Notes under the pieces: model-generated
The model's input: only the letters and a program-made list of their open reading frames with translations
Told to the model about the DNA's origin: nothing
The model's database searches: none
Part shown: piece after piece, positions 40,277 to 49,068 of the stretch
Numbering within the stretch: position 1 is the first letter of the stretch
Layout: the number at the start of each line of letters is the position of its first letter
NCBI RefSeq assembly: GCF_046233715.1
Contig: NZ_JBJNRJ010000014.1
Location: 1 to 64,000 of the forward strand
Reading direction: 5' to 3'
DNA from: Trujillonella humicola
GTDB taxonomy: Bacteria; Actinomycetota; Actinomycetes; Mycobacteriales; Geodermatophilaceae
Length of the DNA stretch: 64,000 nt
Made by a program: the position numbers and the translations under genes

Positions 40277-41839
40277 GTGGGCCACCCGCGGGGCGACGAC
40301 CTGTCCGGAGACGGGTGGGCGATCGCCTGCGCCGGGGTGTCGAAGTCCTTCCCCGGGGTCCGCGCCCTGGACGACGTCTCCCTCGGCCTGCGGCCCGGCA
40401 CCGTGCACGCGCTGCTGGGGGAGAACGGAGCCGGCAAGTCGACGCTCATCCGGATCCTCACCGGAGCGGAGCGGCCGGACACCGGCCAGGTGTTCATCGG
40501 CGGCCAGCCGCTCCGGCACGCCACGCCGGTGGCCGCCCGCAAGCTGGGCGTGCGCGTGCTGCCCCAGGAGCGGCACGTCGCCGGGGAGCTGACGGTCGGG
40601 CACAACGTGCTCCTGGACGACCTCCCCCGCAACGCCCTCGGCCTGGTCGGCGCCCGGGCCATCGCCCGCCGCGCCCAGGAGCACCTGGACCGCCTCGGCC
40701 TGGACCTCGACGCCCGGATGCGGGCCGGCGACCTCACCGCCGCCCAGCAGCAGCTGGTCGAACTCGCCCGGACGACGGCCCGGCCGGCGCAGGTGATCGT
40801 GCTCGACGAGCCGACGGCGTCCCTGGCCGGCGACGAGGTCGAGGTGCTCTTCCGGGTCATCCGGTCCCTGCGTGAGCAGGGCACGACGCTGCTGTACATC
40901 TCCCACCACCTGCACGAGGTGTTCGAGGTGGCCGACACGGCCACGGTGCTGCGCAACGGGCGGCACGTGATGGACGTCGCGGTGGCCGACACCGACACCG
41001 ACGGCCTGCTGCGGGCGATGTTCGACCGGGAGATCGAGCACAGCCGCCTCCCGAGGGCGCCGCGTCCGGCCGCGCCGCCTGCGCCGGTCCTCACGGCCCG
41101 GGGCGTCGCCGTCCCCGGCCGGCTGGCCCCCCTCGACGTCGCGGTCCGCCCGGGCGAGGTCCTCGCCCTCTCCGGCCCCGCGGGTTCGGGTACCTCGCTG
41201 CTCGCCGAGCTGCTGGCCGGGGTGTCCCAGCCGGGAGAGGGGACGGTCGAGCTGGCCGGGACGGGGCGGCTGCGCAGCCGGTCGGCGGCGGCGTCCGCCG
41301 GCATCGGCTTCGTCCCGGCCGACCGCAAACGGCAGGCGCTCCTGCTCGAGCGCGCCATCGTGGAGAACCTGCAGCTGGGCGCAGCTGCGACGTCCGTGCT
41401 CTACCGCCCGCGGAGGGCGCTGCGCGACGCGGCCCGAGCGCTGCAGCGCGGACGCGTGCGGGCGGCCTCCCCGGGGACGCCGGTGCGCGTGCTCTCGGGC
41501 GGGAACCAGCAGCGGGTGGTCTTCGCGCGGTGGCTGTCGGCGGGCTGCCGGGTGCTGGTGCTGGACCAGCCGACGGCCGGTGTCGACGTCGCGGCGAAGT
41601 TCGACATCTACGCCCAGTTGCTGGACCTCACCGCCGACGGCGTCGCGGTGGTGGTGGTCTCCAGCGACTACGAGGAGATCTCGGCCCTCGCCGACCGCGC
41701 GCTGATCATGGTCGGTGGCGTCGCCACCGCCTCGCTGGACGGGGACGCGATCACCCCCGAGAAGCTCTACGAGCTCGAGACAGAGGGCGCGCACGAGGTG
41801 GGGGAAGCCGTCGTGCTGCCCCCGGAGGAGGACCGATGA
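40277..41839 (+). CDS. Ribose-type ABC transporter ATP-binding protein
   Basis: A 520-residue double ATPase. Domain 1: LLGENGAGKSTLIRIL, Walker B IVLDEPTASLAGDE, a signature lacking canonical LSGG (AGDLTAAQQQLVELART) as in RbsA. Domain 2: degenerate P-loop SGPAGSGTSLL, signature VLSGGNQQRVVFARW, VLDQPTAGVDVAAK. The GTG at 40277 is preferred because of the TAACGT -10; the in-frame GTG at 40226, overlapping the ferredoxin stop, would add 17 residues. Stop overlaps the permease ATG. Confidence 0.92.
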   Translation: MGHPRGDDLSGDGWAIACAGVSKSFPGVRALDDVSLGLRPGTVHALLGENGAGKSTLIRILTGAERPDTGQVFIGGQPLRHATPVAARKLGVRVLPQERHVAGELTVGHNVLLDDLPRNALGLVGARAIARRAQEHLDRLGLDLDARMRAGDLTAAQQQLVELARTTARPAQVIVLDEPTASLAGDEVEVLFRVIRSLREQGTTLLYISHHLHEVFEVADTATVLRNGRHVMDVAVADTDTDGLLRAMFDREIEHSRLPRAPRPAAPPAPVLTARGVAVPGRLAPLDVAVRPGEVLALSGPAGSGTSLLAELLAGVSQPGEGTVELAGTGRLRSRSAAASAGIGFVPADRKRQALLLERAIVENLQLGAAATSVLYRPRRALRDAARALQRGRVRAASPGTPVRVLSGGNQQRVVFARWLSAGCRVLVLDQPTAGVDVAAKFDIYAQLLDLTADGVAVVVVSSDYEEISALADRALIMVGGVATASLDGDAITPEKLYELETEGAHEVGEAVVLPPEEDR

Positions 41840-42948
41840 GCTCGACCCTGCAGCAGTCGCCGAACGCCGTACCGTCGGCGGCCGGCCGGGCGCCGGATCG
41901 CGGGCCCCGGTTGCAGCACACGACCACGCAGGCCCTGCGGACCGTCCTGCCGCTCGTGGTGCTGCTCGTGGCGCTGGCGCTCTACACCGACAGCCAGAAC
42001 CCGGCGTTCATCCGCTCGGGCAACATCGAGAACATCCTCGTCCAGGTCGCGGTGCTCGGGATCCTGGCGGCCGGGCAGACCTTCCTGCTCATCGGCGGCC
42101 AGATGGACCTGTCGGTCGGCAGCCTCGTGAGCCTCGTGGCGGTGCTGGCCGCCAAGCAGTTCGACGCCGGCTGGAGCACGCCGGCGGTGGTGATCTTCGC
42201 GCTGGCCCTGGGGGCGCTGGTCGGGCTCGTGTGGGGGCTCGTGGTCGCCTACCTCGACGTCCCCCCGTTCATCCTGACCCTCGGCGGCCTGTCGGTCCTG
42301 GGATCGCTGGCCCTGGTCGCCAGCAACAACGTGCCGATCCGGGTCCAGGACGGCCTCAACAGCTGGGGCTTCGGGCAGTGGTTCGGCCTGCGGGCCCCGG
42401 CCGTGATGCTCATCGTCGTCCTGGTGCTGGCCGGCCTGCTGCTGCACTTCACCCGGTTCGGCCGCACCACGTACGCGCTCGGGTCCTCCCGGCCGACGGC
42501 GTTCCTCGCCGGCGTCCCCGTGAAGCGTCACCTGGTGCTGCTCTTCGTCGGCAACAGCACGCTGGCCGCGTTCGCCGGCCTGGTCATGATGGCCCGCCTC
42601 GCCGCCGGTGACCCGCGGTCGGGGCAGGGCCTGGAGCTGTCGGTCATCGCGGTGACCGTCCTGGGCGGGGCGGCGCTGGCCGGGGGCCGCGGCACGATGA
42701 TCGGCACCGCCGTCGGCGTGCTGGTCTTCGGCACGATCAGCTCCTCGCTGACCTTCCTCAAGGTGCCGGGCGCCTACCAGAGCCTGGTCTCCGGCGGCAT
42801 CCTCATCGTCGCCGTCGTGGTCACCGCCGCGGCCGACCTGCGCGCCGCACGCGCCACCGGGGTGCGGGGGAGCGCCGCCTGGCGCGGACTCCTCGGGCCC
42901 CTGACCCGCCCCTCCCGGCGCACCGCCCCACCGGCGGAGGGCGCCTGA
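41836..42948 (+). CDS. Ribose-type ABC transporter permease
   Basis: A 370-residue RbsC-like permease with about nine membrane helices and the signature GGQMDLSVGSLVSL. Also EARL-loop equivalents VKRHLVLLFVGNSTLAAFAGL. ATG at 41836 overlaps the ATPase stop. Basic, Ser/Thr-rich C-terminal tail. Part of the importer with the neighbouring ATPase and lipoprotein. Confidence 0.93.
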   Translation: MSSTLQQSPNAVPSAAGRAPDRGPRLQHTTTQALRTVLPLVVLLVALALYTDSQNPAFIRSGNIENILVQVAVLGILAAGQTFLLIGGQMDLSVGSLVSLVAVLAAKQFDAGWSTPAVVIFALALGALVGLVWGLVVAYLDVPPFILTLGGLSVLGSLALVASNNVPIRVQDGLNSWGFGQWFGLRAPAVMLIVVLVLAGLLLHFTRFGRTTYALGSSRPTAFLAGVPVKRHLVLLFVGNSTLAAFAGLVMMARLAAGDPRSGQGLELSVIAVTVLGGAALAGGRGTMIGTAVGVLVFGTISSSLTFLKVPGAYQSLVSGGILIVAVVVTAAADLRAARATGVRGSAAWRGLLGPLTRPSRRTAPPAEGA

Positions 42949-43036
42949 CCCCCAGACCCCCGTCGGACAGCGCTGTGCCGACGGCTGTTCCACCCCCGAC
43001 CCCGCGCCGACCGGCGCCTCAGCCCACGGAGCAGCC

Positions 43037-44089
43037 ATGACCCCCCGTCCCACGTCCCCCCGTCTCCCGGTCCTGCCGATGGACCGCCGCGGCTTCTTCC
43101 GCGTCTCCGGTCTCGTGGGCGGCGGTCTGCTGCTGGCCGCCTGCGGTGACGACTCTGGCGGCTCCGGCGGTGGCGGCGGCGGCGGGGGTGGCGGCGGTGG
43201 CGGCGGCACGATCGGCATCTCGCTGAACGGCAACAACGCCTACTCCAGCTACGTCGCCGAGGGCGTCATCGCGGCGCTCGACGGCACGGACTACGACTTC
43301 ACCGGCGTCCAGAACAACTTCGACAGCTCGCAGGAGCTGGGCAACATCGAGAACCTGATCAACCAGGGGATCGCCGGCCTGGTCGTGCTCCCCGCCGACG
43401 CGGCCACGCTGGCCCGTGCCGCGGAGATCGCCCAGCAGCAGGACATCCCGGTCGGGAACGCCCTGTGGCCGGGGGAGAGCGACGCCGACCAGTTCTTCGC
43501 CGGTGTCGCCGCGCTGGACTCGGTCGAGGGCGGCCGGCTGATCGGCGAGTGGCTCAAGGAGAACGCCACGCCGGGCCCGGTCATCGTCGTGCAGGGCATC
43601 GTCGGCCAGGGCTTCTCCGAGCGCATCGACGAGGGTCTGGACGAGGCGCTGGAGGGCAGCGGTTTCGAGATCGTCATCCGCGAGCAGGGCTTCTTCGACC
43701 GCGACACGGCCACCGACATCGTCGAGTCCGGCCTGCAGGCCAACCCCGGGGTGACGGCGATCGTCGCCTACGCGGCGTCGATGTCCAACGGGATCTCCTC
43801 CTACCTCCAGGCGCAGGGCATCACGAACATCACCCACGTCTCCAGCGACGCCGACGACGAGATGTTCGAGTGGCTGGGCACGCCCTACCTCGCCGCCTCG
43901 CGCTACTACTCGGCGGGGGAGACCGGGTTCGTCGTCACCAAGTCGGTGCTCGCCCAGTTGGCCGGCGACGACGTGACGTTCGAGAACGAGATCTTCCAGG
44001 ACATGATCACCGCTGAGAACCGGGACCAGATCCTGGCCGACCACCCCTACCGGTACGAGGAGTTCTCCGATCAGGCGGCGACCATCTGA
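43037..44089 (+). CDS. Ribose-type ABC transporter substrate-binding lipoprotein (Tat-type signal)
   Basis: A 350-residue periplasmic-binding protein. The N terminus has a twin-arginine motif DRRGFFRVSG followed by lipobox LLAAC, suggesting Tat export and lipidation. A poly-Gly spacer of about 14 residues follows the Cys. Mature fold: TIGISLNGNNAYSSYVAEG, LINQGIAGLVVLPAD, VIVVQGIVGQGFSER. ATG at 43037 (GGAG upstream); ATG at 43079 would remove 14 residues and keep the RR motif. The poly-Gly DNA is made of GGCGGT/GGCGGC codons and is not a sequencing artefact. Ligand unknown. Confidence 0.92.
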   Translation: MTPRPTSPRLPVLPMDRRGFFRVSGLVGGGLLLAACGDDSGGSGGGGGGGGGGGGGGTIGISLNGNNAYSSYVAEGVIAALDGTDYDFTGVQNNFDSSQELGNIENLINQGIAGLVVLPADAATLARAAEIAQQQDIPVGNALWPGESDADQFFAGVAALDSVEGGRLIGEWLKENATPGPVIVVQGIVGQGFSERIDEGLDEALEGSGFEIVIREQGFFDRDTATDIVESGLQANPGVTAIVAYAASMSNGISSYLQAQGITNITHVSSDADDEMFEWLGTPYLAASRYYSAGETGFVVTKSVLAQLAGDDVTFENEIFQDMITAENRDQILADHPYRYEEFSDQAATI

Positions 44090-44490
44090 TGGCCGTCTCG
44101 CTCTCGTTCGCGAGCCTGATGGTCCACGACCCGGACCGGTCGGTCGCCTTCTACCAGGAGCTGTTCGGCCTGCCCGAGGTCGAGGAGCTGGCCAGCCCGT
44201 ACTTCCGCGGGCTGCGGATCGGCCCCACGGTCCTGGGGTTCAGCGGCCCGAAGGCCTACGAGCTGCTGGAGCTGCCGTCTCCCTCCGCGGAGGGGGACGG
44301 CGTCGACACCTTCCTCACCTTCGAGGCCGAGGACCGCGAGGGCGTCACGGCACTCACCGCCCGGGCCGCGGAGCTCGGAGGTGCGATCGTCAAGGAGCCG
44401 TACGACACCTACTACGGCGCCTGGCAGTCGGTGGTCCGCGATCCCGACGGGCACGCGTTCCGGATCAACTACCTGCCGCTGGCGAGCTGA
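44089..44490 (+). CDS. VOC (glyoxalase-like) family protein
   Basis: A 133-residue vicinal-oxygen-chelate domain protein: FASLMVHDPDRSVAFYQELFGLPEVEEL, VDTFLTFEAEDREG and VVRDPDGHAFRINYLP. Such proteins are dioxygenases, isomerases or binding proteins. TGATG overlap with the substrate-binding protein puts it in the transport operon, which suggests a metabolic step on the imported compound. Confidence 0.9.
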   Translation: MAVSLSFASLMVHDPDRSVAFYQELFGLPEVEELASPYFRGLRIGPTVLGFSGPKAYELLELPSPSAEGDGVDTFLTFEAEDREGVTALTARAAELGGAIVKEPYDTYYGAWQSVVRDPDGHAFRINYLPLAS

Positions 44491-44500
44491 GGTCCCCGTG

Positions 44501-44539
44501 GCGGGGGAGGCCGGGCCCCCTGCGTCCGCCCTCCCCCGC
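44501..44539. terminator. Bidirectional terminator between convergent genes
   Basis: GCGGGGGAGG (44501-44510) pairs perfectly with CCTCCCCCGC (44530-44539); it starts 10 bases after the VOC stop and abuts the 3' end of the convergent oxygenase gene. Confidence 0.6.
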
Positions 44540-45529
44540 TCAGGGGGCGCCGAAGGTGGTCTGGCGCAGGTACTTCTCGCGCAGGTGCTCCCCGGCGGTG
44601 GGCGTCCCCCGTGGTGGGGCGCCGCCGCCGGGGAGTCCCGGCAGCACGTCCACGAGGGTGTCGTGGTTGGGGTGGGAGTAGAACGCGAAGGCCAGCCGGT
44701 CGGAGTCCATCGCCTGTTCCCGGCGGGGGTTGACGACCCGGTGCAGGGTGGCCGGCCACCGGTCACCGGTCCACTCCGTGAGCAGGTCACCGATCATGAC
44801 CATGAGCGCCCCGGGGATCACCGGGACGTCGACCCACTCGCCGCCGCGGTCGAGCACCTGCAGCCCGCCCGGGCGCGGCTCGGCGGTCACCAGGGTCAGC
44901 GTGCCGTAGTCCGAGTGGACGCCGGCGCGCATCTGGCCGGGCAGCGGCGGCTCGGGCTGGTCGGGGTAGTACAGGGCGCGCAGCATGCTCACCGACCGGT
45001 CGATCCGGGGACCGAAGAAGTCCGGCGGCAGGTCCAGCGCCCGCGCGCAACAGCTCATCAGCACGTCGGACACCCGCGCGAGCTCCCGGTACGCCGCCTC
45101 CCAGGGCGCGCGCATCTCCGGCAGCTCGGCCGGCCACAGGTTGGGCGCGAAGTGCGGCCCGGACCGCTCCGGGGACGTGGCCGGGTCGGTCCGGTCGACG
45201 TCGACCGGACCGATGTCGAACTTCTCCTTGAGGTCGGCCGGCGACTCCTCGTCGAGCGAGTAGGCGATCCCCTCGCTGCCGACGCCGGACCAGCCCCGCA
45301 CCTGGTCGGGGGCCGGCTGGGCCACTCGCGCCTTGCGGTCCGGCGGCAGGGCGAAGAACCGGCGGGTGACGGCGAACAGATCGGTCAGCAGGCCGGCCGG
45401 CACCCCGTGCCCCGTGACCTGGAAGAACCCCACCTCGGCGCACGCCTGGCCGACCAGCGCGGCGACCGCGGCCCGGCCGGCCTCGCCGCCGTCCAGCGGC
45501 CGCAGGTCGATCACCGGCACCGTCCGCAT
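44540..45529 (-). CDS. 2-oxoglutarate/Fe(II)-dependent oxygenase, isopenicillin N synthase family (copy 2)
   Basis: A 329-residue paralogue of the enzyme at 38917. Seen: QACAEVGFFQVTGHGVP, metal ligands in AGVHSDYGTLT and TLHRVVNPR, and 2OG-binding Arg-x-Ala in DRLAFAFYSHP (Ser of the usual RxS is Ala). ATG at 45529 with CAGACT seven bases upstream and no Shine-Dalgarno suggests a leaderless start. It is divergent from the PucR-type regulator, with only 32 bases between start codons, so the regulator probably controls it. Confidence 0.9.
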   Translation of the reverse strand: MRTVPVIDLRPLDGGEAGRAAVAALVGQACAEVGFFQVTGHGVPAGLLTDLFAVTRRFFALPPDRKARVAQPAPDQVRGWSGVGSEGIAYSLDEESPADLKEKFDIGPVDVDRTDPATSPERSGPHFAPNLWPAELPEMRAPWEAAYRELARVSDVLMSCCARALDLPPDFFGPRIDRSVSMLRALYYPDQPEPPLPGQMRAGVHSDYGTLTLVTAEPRPGGLQVLDRGGEWVDVPVIPGALMVMIGDLLTEWTGDRWPATLHRVVNPRREQAMDSDRLAFAFYSHPNHDTLVDVLPGLPGGGAPPRGTPTAGEHLREKYLRQTTFGAP

Positions 45530-45561
45530 CCGGGGCAGTCTGCCCCACCGGGGCGTCCCCG

Positions 45562-47025
45562 GTGAGGCCGACCGTCGCCGAGCTGGCCGCGGCAGCGGAC
45601 CTGGAGGTCGTCACGCCGGGCGAGGGCCTGCACCGACGGGTCGACAGCGTCCGTGTCCTGGAGGGCGTGCTGCCGGAGACCCTCGGGCCCGGGGTGCTCG
45701 CCGTCATCAGCTGGGCGGCGTCGCGGCGCGGTTCCCCGCTGCCGCCCCTGGTCCCGCTGCTGGCCCCGGTGCTGGCGTCCCGGCCCGCGGCGGTGCTGGT
45801 GGTGCCGCTGGGCCGGTTCGTGCGTCCACCGGCGGAGGTGGTCGAGCGCGCCCGGGAGTCCGGGGTCGCGCTGCTCTGGCCGGACGCGCAGCCGCTGTCG
45901 GTGCAGCACCTGCGGCGGCTGGTGGACGCGGCACCGGAGGAGCAGGGCGGACCGCCGCCCGGGCTGGTCCGGGTGCTGGAGGGCGACCTCGGGCTGACCG
46001 CCGTGGCCGAGCGGGTGGCCGGACTGCTCGGGGCCGCGGTCCGGGTGACCGACGCCGCCGGTCGCGATCTGGTCGATCTGCGTGGACCGGCCCAGGCGCC
46101 CGCCGACGCCGAGGGCCCCGCCCTGCCCCTCGTCCACGCCGGGCGGCAGCTGGGCTCCTGGCGGGTGCTCCGGGCCACCCCGCTCACGCAGGCGGAGCTC
46201 TCCCTGGTCGAGCTCGTCACGCCGCTGATGACGCTCGCGCTGCGGGTGCACACGACCGAGGAGCGGGCGGCGGCGCCCGTGCAGGCCCTGCTGACCGCCG
46301 TCCTGGGCGAGGACCTGGCGGCTCGGGAGAGCGCGATGCGACGCAGCCGCCGGCTGGCCGCCTTCCCGGCCCGCTCGGCCCTGTTCCTCGTGCTGGTCCC
46401 CTTCGGAGCCGACGTCTCCAGCGTCGGGCTGGCGCGCCTCGCCCGCGCCGTCGAGCCGGCCGTGCGCGCCGCCGACGACCGGGCCACCGTGCTGGTGCAC
46501 GAGGGCTCCGTGGTGGTGCTGGCCGACGCGGACCTGGACCTCGACCGGTTGGTGCGGGCGATGTACCGGCGGACGACGGTGCCGCTGTCGGTCGGCGCCG
46601 GGCGGCCGGTCGACGACGTCCGCAGCTTTCCGGGAGCCCACCGGCAGGCCCAGCGGGCGGCGGCGATCGGGCGGGCGCTCGGCGCGGCCAACCGGGTCAC
46701 CCGCTTCGACGACCTGGGCGTGACCCGGCTGCTCTACCAGCTGCCGGAGCACGAGCGGCGCGCGTTCGTGCGCGAGGTCCTGGGCGGTGCGGCCGGGCCC
46801 GAGGCCACGGCCCTGGAGGCCCGCCGGGTGCTCCGCGCGTTCCGCTCGACCAACGGCAACGTCACCGAGGCGGCGCGACTGCTGTTCCTGCACCACAACA
46901 CGTTCCGCCAGCGCCTGGTGAAGCTCCAGCAGCAGGTGGGTGACTTCGTCGGGGACCCCGACCGGCGGCTGGCCGTCTTCGTCGCCCTCGACCTGCACCG
47001 GCTCGACGCGGACCGGGAGCGCTGA
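45562..47025 (+). CDS. PucR-family transcriptional regulator
   Basis: A 487-residue regulator. N-terminal PucR ligand-binding domain (about 1-120, TVAELAAAADLEVVTPGEGLHRRVDSV), a central GGDEF-like/CdaR region, and a C-terminal PucR-type helix-turn-helix (RAFRSTNGNVTEAARLLFLHHNTFRQRL). The family includes the purine catabolism activator PucR and sugar-acid regulator CdaR. Adjacent oxygenase, importer and amidase genes are probable targets. GTG at 45562; no ribosome binding site. Confidence 0.92.
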   Translation: MRPTVAELAAAADLEVVTPGEGLHRRVDSVRVLEGVLPETLGPGVLAVISWAASRRGSPLPPLVPLLAPVLASRPAAVLVVPLGRFVRPPAEVVERARESGVALLWPDAQPLSVQHLRRLVDAAPEEQGGPPPGLVRVLEGDLGLTAVAERVAGLLGAAVRVTDAAGRDLVDLRGPAQAPADAEGPALPLVHAGRQLGSWRVLRATPLTQAELSLVELVTPLMTLALRVHTTEERAAAPVQALLTAVLGEDLAARESAMRRSRRLAAFPARSALFLVLVPFGADVSSVGLARLARAVEPAVRAADDRATVLVHEGSVVVLADADLDLDRLVRAMYRRTTVPLSVGAGRPVDDVRSFPGAHRQAQRAAAIGRALGAANRVTRFDDLGVTRLLYQLPEHERRAFVREVLGGAAGPEATALEARRVLRAFRSTNGNVTEAARLLFLHHNTFRQRLVKLQQQVGDFVGDPDRRLAVFVALDLHRLDADRER

Positions 47026-47043
47026 GCGGCGGTCAGCCGTCCG

Positions 47044-47100
47044 CGAGATCTGCACAGTCGTCGGCATCAGCGGCCGATGGTGACGACTGTGCAGATCTCG
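47044..47100. repeat. Hairpin repeat element, copy 2 (convergent gene junction)
   Basis: A perfect 19-bp stem CGAGATCTGCACAGTCGTC with its complement at 47082-47100, inner CATC/GATG pairs and a GGCC loop. It is the reverse complement of copy 1 (1873-1933) with a few changes that mostly preserve pairing. It lies 18 bases after the PucR stop, between convergent genes. Confidence 0.85.
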
Positions 47101-47155
47101 TCGATGGCGGCGTCTGGGGTTATCTAGTGGTGGTCATAGAGACGGGTAGACCAGG

Positions 47156-48574
47156 TCAGAGGGCGGGCGGGGGCAGGGGACCGCGAGCCGTCTCGAAGGC
47201 GTGCCCGACCTCCAGCACCCGCCGGTCGGCCCGCGGCGGCGCGATCACCTGGAGCCCGACCGGGAGACCGTCGGGCGTCAGGCCGGCGGGCACCGACAGC
47301 GCCGGGCACCCGGTCGGCGTGATCAGCGTGCAGGAGCGCATCCACTCGAGGTAGTTCGTCAACTCGATCCCGTCGATCTCGGTCGGGTACTCCTGCTCGA
47401 CGGGGAAGGGCAGCACCTGGGTGGTGGGCGCCAGGAGGACGTCGTAGCGCTCGAAGAACCCGACGACCCGCTCGTACAGCCGGGTGTGCTTCTGCTCGGC
47501 GCGGGCGAGGTCGGCGCCGGTCAGCCCTGCCCCCTGCTCGGCGTTCCACCGGATCGCCTCCTTGACCAGCTCCGGCGAGCGGCGGCCCAGCTCCCCGTAG
47601 GAGGCCTCGAACAGCCAGGCGCGCAGCGTGCCGAAGACGTCGTCGGCACCGCCGAGGTCCGGGCAGGCCTCCTCGACGGTGGCGCCGAGCCCCTCGAACA
47701 CCCGGGTCACCGGCTCCAGTGCGGACCGCACGGCCGGATCGACGGCGATCCGGCCGCCCAGGTCGGGGGCCCAGGCCACCCGCAGGCCGGCGAGCTCCTC
47801 GGGCAGGGCGGCGGCGAAGCCGGAGCCCGCGTCGTCCAGGGCGATGGGCACCCGCGGATCGGGACCGGCGATCGCCGAGAGGGTGAGCGCCACGTCGCCC
47901 ACGGTCCGGCCCATCGGCCCCTGCACCGACAGCTGCGACCACGCCATCGGCGCGGGCCACGTGGGCACCCGGCCGGGCGTGGGGCGCAGCCCGACGACGC
48001 CGCAGAACCCGGCCGGGTTGCGCAGCGAACCGCCCATGTCGCTGCCCTCGGCGACCGGTACGAGCCCCGCGGCCAGCGCCGCCGCTGCACCGCCGCTGGA
48101 GCCGCCGGCCGACAGGCCGTGCCGGTAGGGGTTGTGCGTCGCGCCGAAGAGGGTGTTGAAGGTGTGCGACCCGGCGGCGAACTCGGGGGTGTTGGTCTTG
48201 CCCACCCGGATCGCGCCCGCCCGGCGCAACCGCTCGACCACGAGCTCGTCGGCGGCGGGCACGTGGTCGCGGTGCAGGGGTGACCCCCACGTGGTGCGCA
48301 TGCCACCGGTGGCGTGGGTGTCCTTGTGCGCCACGGGCAGGCCGTGCAGCGGGCCGACCGGGTCGCCGGCGGCCAGCTCGGCGTCGGCGACCTCCGCGGC
48401 GGCGCGCGCCCCCTCGGCGTCCAGCGTGACGAGGGCGTTGACCCGCGGATCGACCCGCTCGATCCGCGCGAGGTGGGCCTCCAGCAGCTCCCGGGCGGAG
48501 ACCTCGCGGGACCGCAGCAGCGCGGCCAGCTCGGTCGCGGGTCGCAGGCAGAGCGTCTCGTCGGCAGAGGTCAC
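47156..48574 (-). CDS. Amidase (amidase-signature family)
   Basis: A 472-residue hydrolase. The Ser-cisSer-Lys triad is visible: Lys in LPVAHKDTHATGG, GGSSGGAAAALAAGLVPVAEGSDMGGSLRNPA for the two Ser. C-terminal ITPTGCPALSVPAGLTPDGLPVGLQVI is typical. It hydrolyses an unidentified amide, in the same neighbourhood as the oxygenase/importer module. GTG start at 48574, 22 bases downstream of the HxlR gene on the same strand. Confidence 0.93.
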   Translation of the reverse strand: MTSADETLCLRPATELAALLRSREVSARELLEAHLARIERVDPRVNALVTLDAEGARAAAEVADAELAAGDPVGPLHGLPVAHKDTHATGGMRTTWGSPLHRDHVPAADELVVERLRRAGAIRVGKTNTPEFAAGSHTFNTLFGATHNPYRHGLSAGGSSGGAAAALAAGLVPVAEGSDMGGSLRNPAGFCGVVGLRPTPGRVPTWPAPMAWSQLSVQGPMGRTVGDVALTLSAIAGPDPRVPIALDDAGSGFAAALPEELAGLRVAWAPDLGGRIAVDPAVRSALEPVTRVFEGLGATVEEACPDLGGADDVFGTLRAWLFEASYGELGRRSPELVKEAIRWNAEQGAGLTGADLARAEQKHTRLYERVVGFFERYDVLLAPTTQVLPFPVEQEYPTEIDGIELTNYLEWMRSCTLITPTGCPALSVPAGLTPDGLPVGLQVIAPPRADRRVLEVGHAFETARGPLPPPAL

Positions 48575-48596
48575 CGGACGAGGTTGCCACAGCCGG

Positions 48597-48959
48597 TCAG
48601 CCGGCCCGCTGCTCCTCGGTGCACCCGCCGGCGGGCAGGTGGGCCCGGGCCCACGCGGTCAGCTGGTCCAGCACGGGCATCAGCGCGGCTCCGGCACCGG
48701 TCAGTGCGTACGTCACCGCGACCGGGGGGCCGGGGTCGACGTCCCGGTGGACGAGACCGGCGGCGGTCAGCTCGGTGAGCCGGTCGGACAGCACGGAGTC
48801 GCTGATCCCACCGACGGCGCGGCGCAGTCCGCTGAACGACGCCGGGCCGGTGGTGAGCACGCCGATGATGAGCCCGTTCCAGCGCTTGCCGAGGAAGCCG
48901 AACGCCCGGCTGAGGGCGTCGTCGCACGCCTGCGGCGTGTGCAGGACCTCCTCGGGCAC
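48597..48959 (-). CDS. HxlR-family transcriptional regulator
   Basis: A 120-residue winged-helix regulator: CDDALSRAFGFLGKRWNGLIIGVL, FSGLRRAVGGISDSVLSDRLTEL (recognition region) and YALTGAGAALMPVLDQL. The N-terminal Cys at residue 12 could be the redox-sensing Cys found in HypR/QorR-type members that respond to quinones or aldehydes. Divergent from an azoreductase gene, a classic pairing. GTG at 48959, with TACGAT six bases upstream and no Shine-Dalgarno. Confidence 0.92.
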   Translation of the reverse strand: MPEEVLHTPQACDDALSRAFGFLGKRWNGLIIGVLTTGPASFSGLRRAVGGISDSVLSDRLTELTAAGLVHRDVDPGPPVAVTYALTGAGAALMPVLDQLTAWARAHLPAGGCTEEQRAG

Positions 48960-48993
48960 GCGGTCATCGTAGGCGGGTCGGCGCGGCCGCGGT

Positions 48994-49055
48994 GCACTTC
49001 GGTTTCCGAAGTGCTAGCTTTCCCGAAGCGCTAGCAGGGAGCTAGTAGCTTCGTC
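48994..49055. promoter_or_regulatory. HxlR operator region
   Basis: GCACTTCGG-TTT-CCGAAGTGC (48994-49014) is a perfect inverted repeat. CCGAAGTGCTAGC (49006) recurs as CCGAAGCGCTAGC (49023), 17 bases on, and the latter pairs with GCTAGTAGCTTCG (about 49041-49053). This cluster covers the divergent promoters of the HxlR and azoreductase genes. Confidence 0.75.
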
Positions 49056-49068
49056 CTGAGGAGTCAAC

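Noticed and set aside
43170..43210. Poly-glycine run in the binding protein as a possible assembly artefact
   Set aside because: The DNA alternates GGC and GGT codons and keeps the frame, and a Gly linker after a lipobox Cys is normal.
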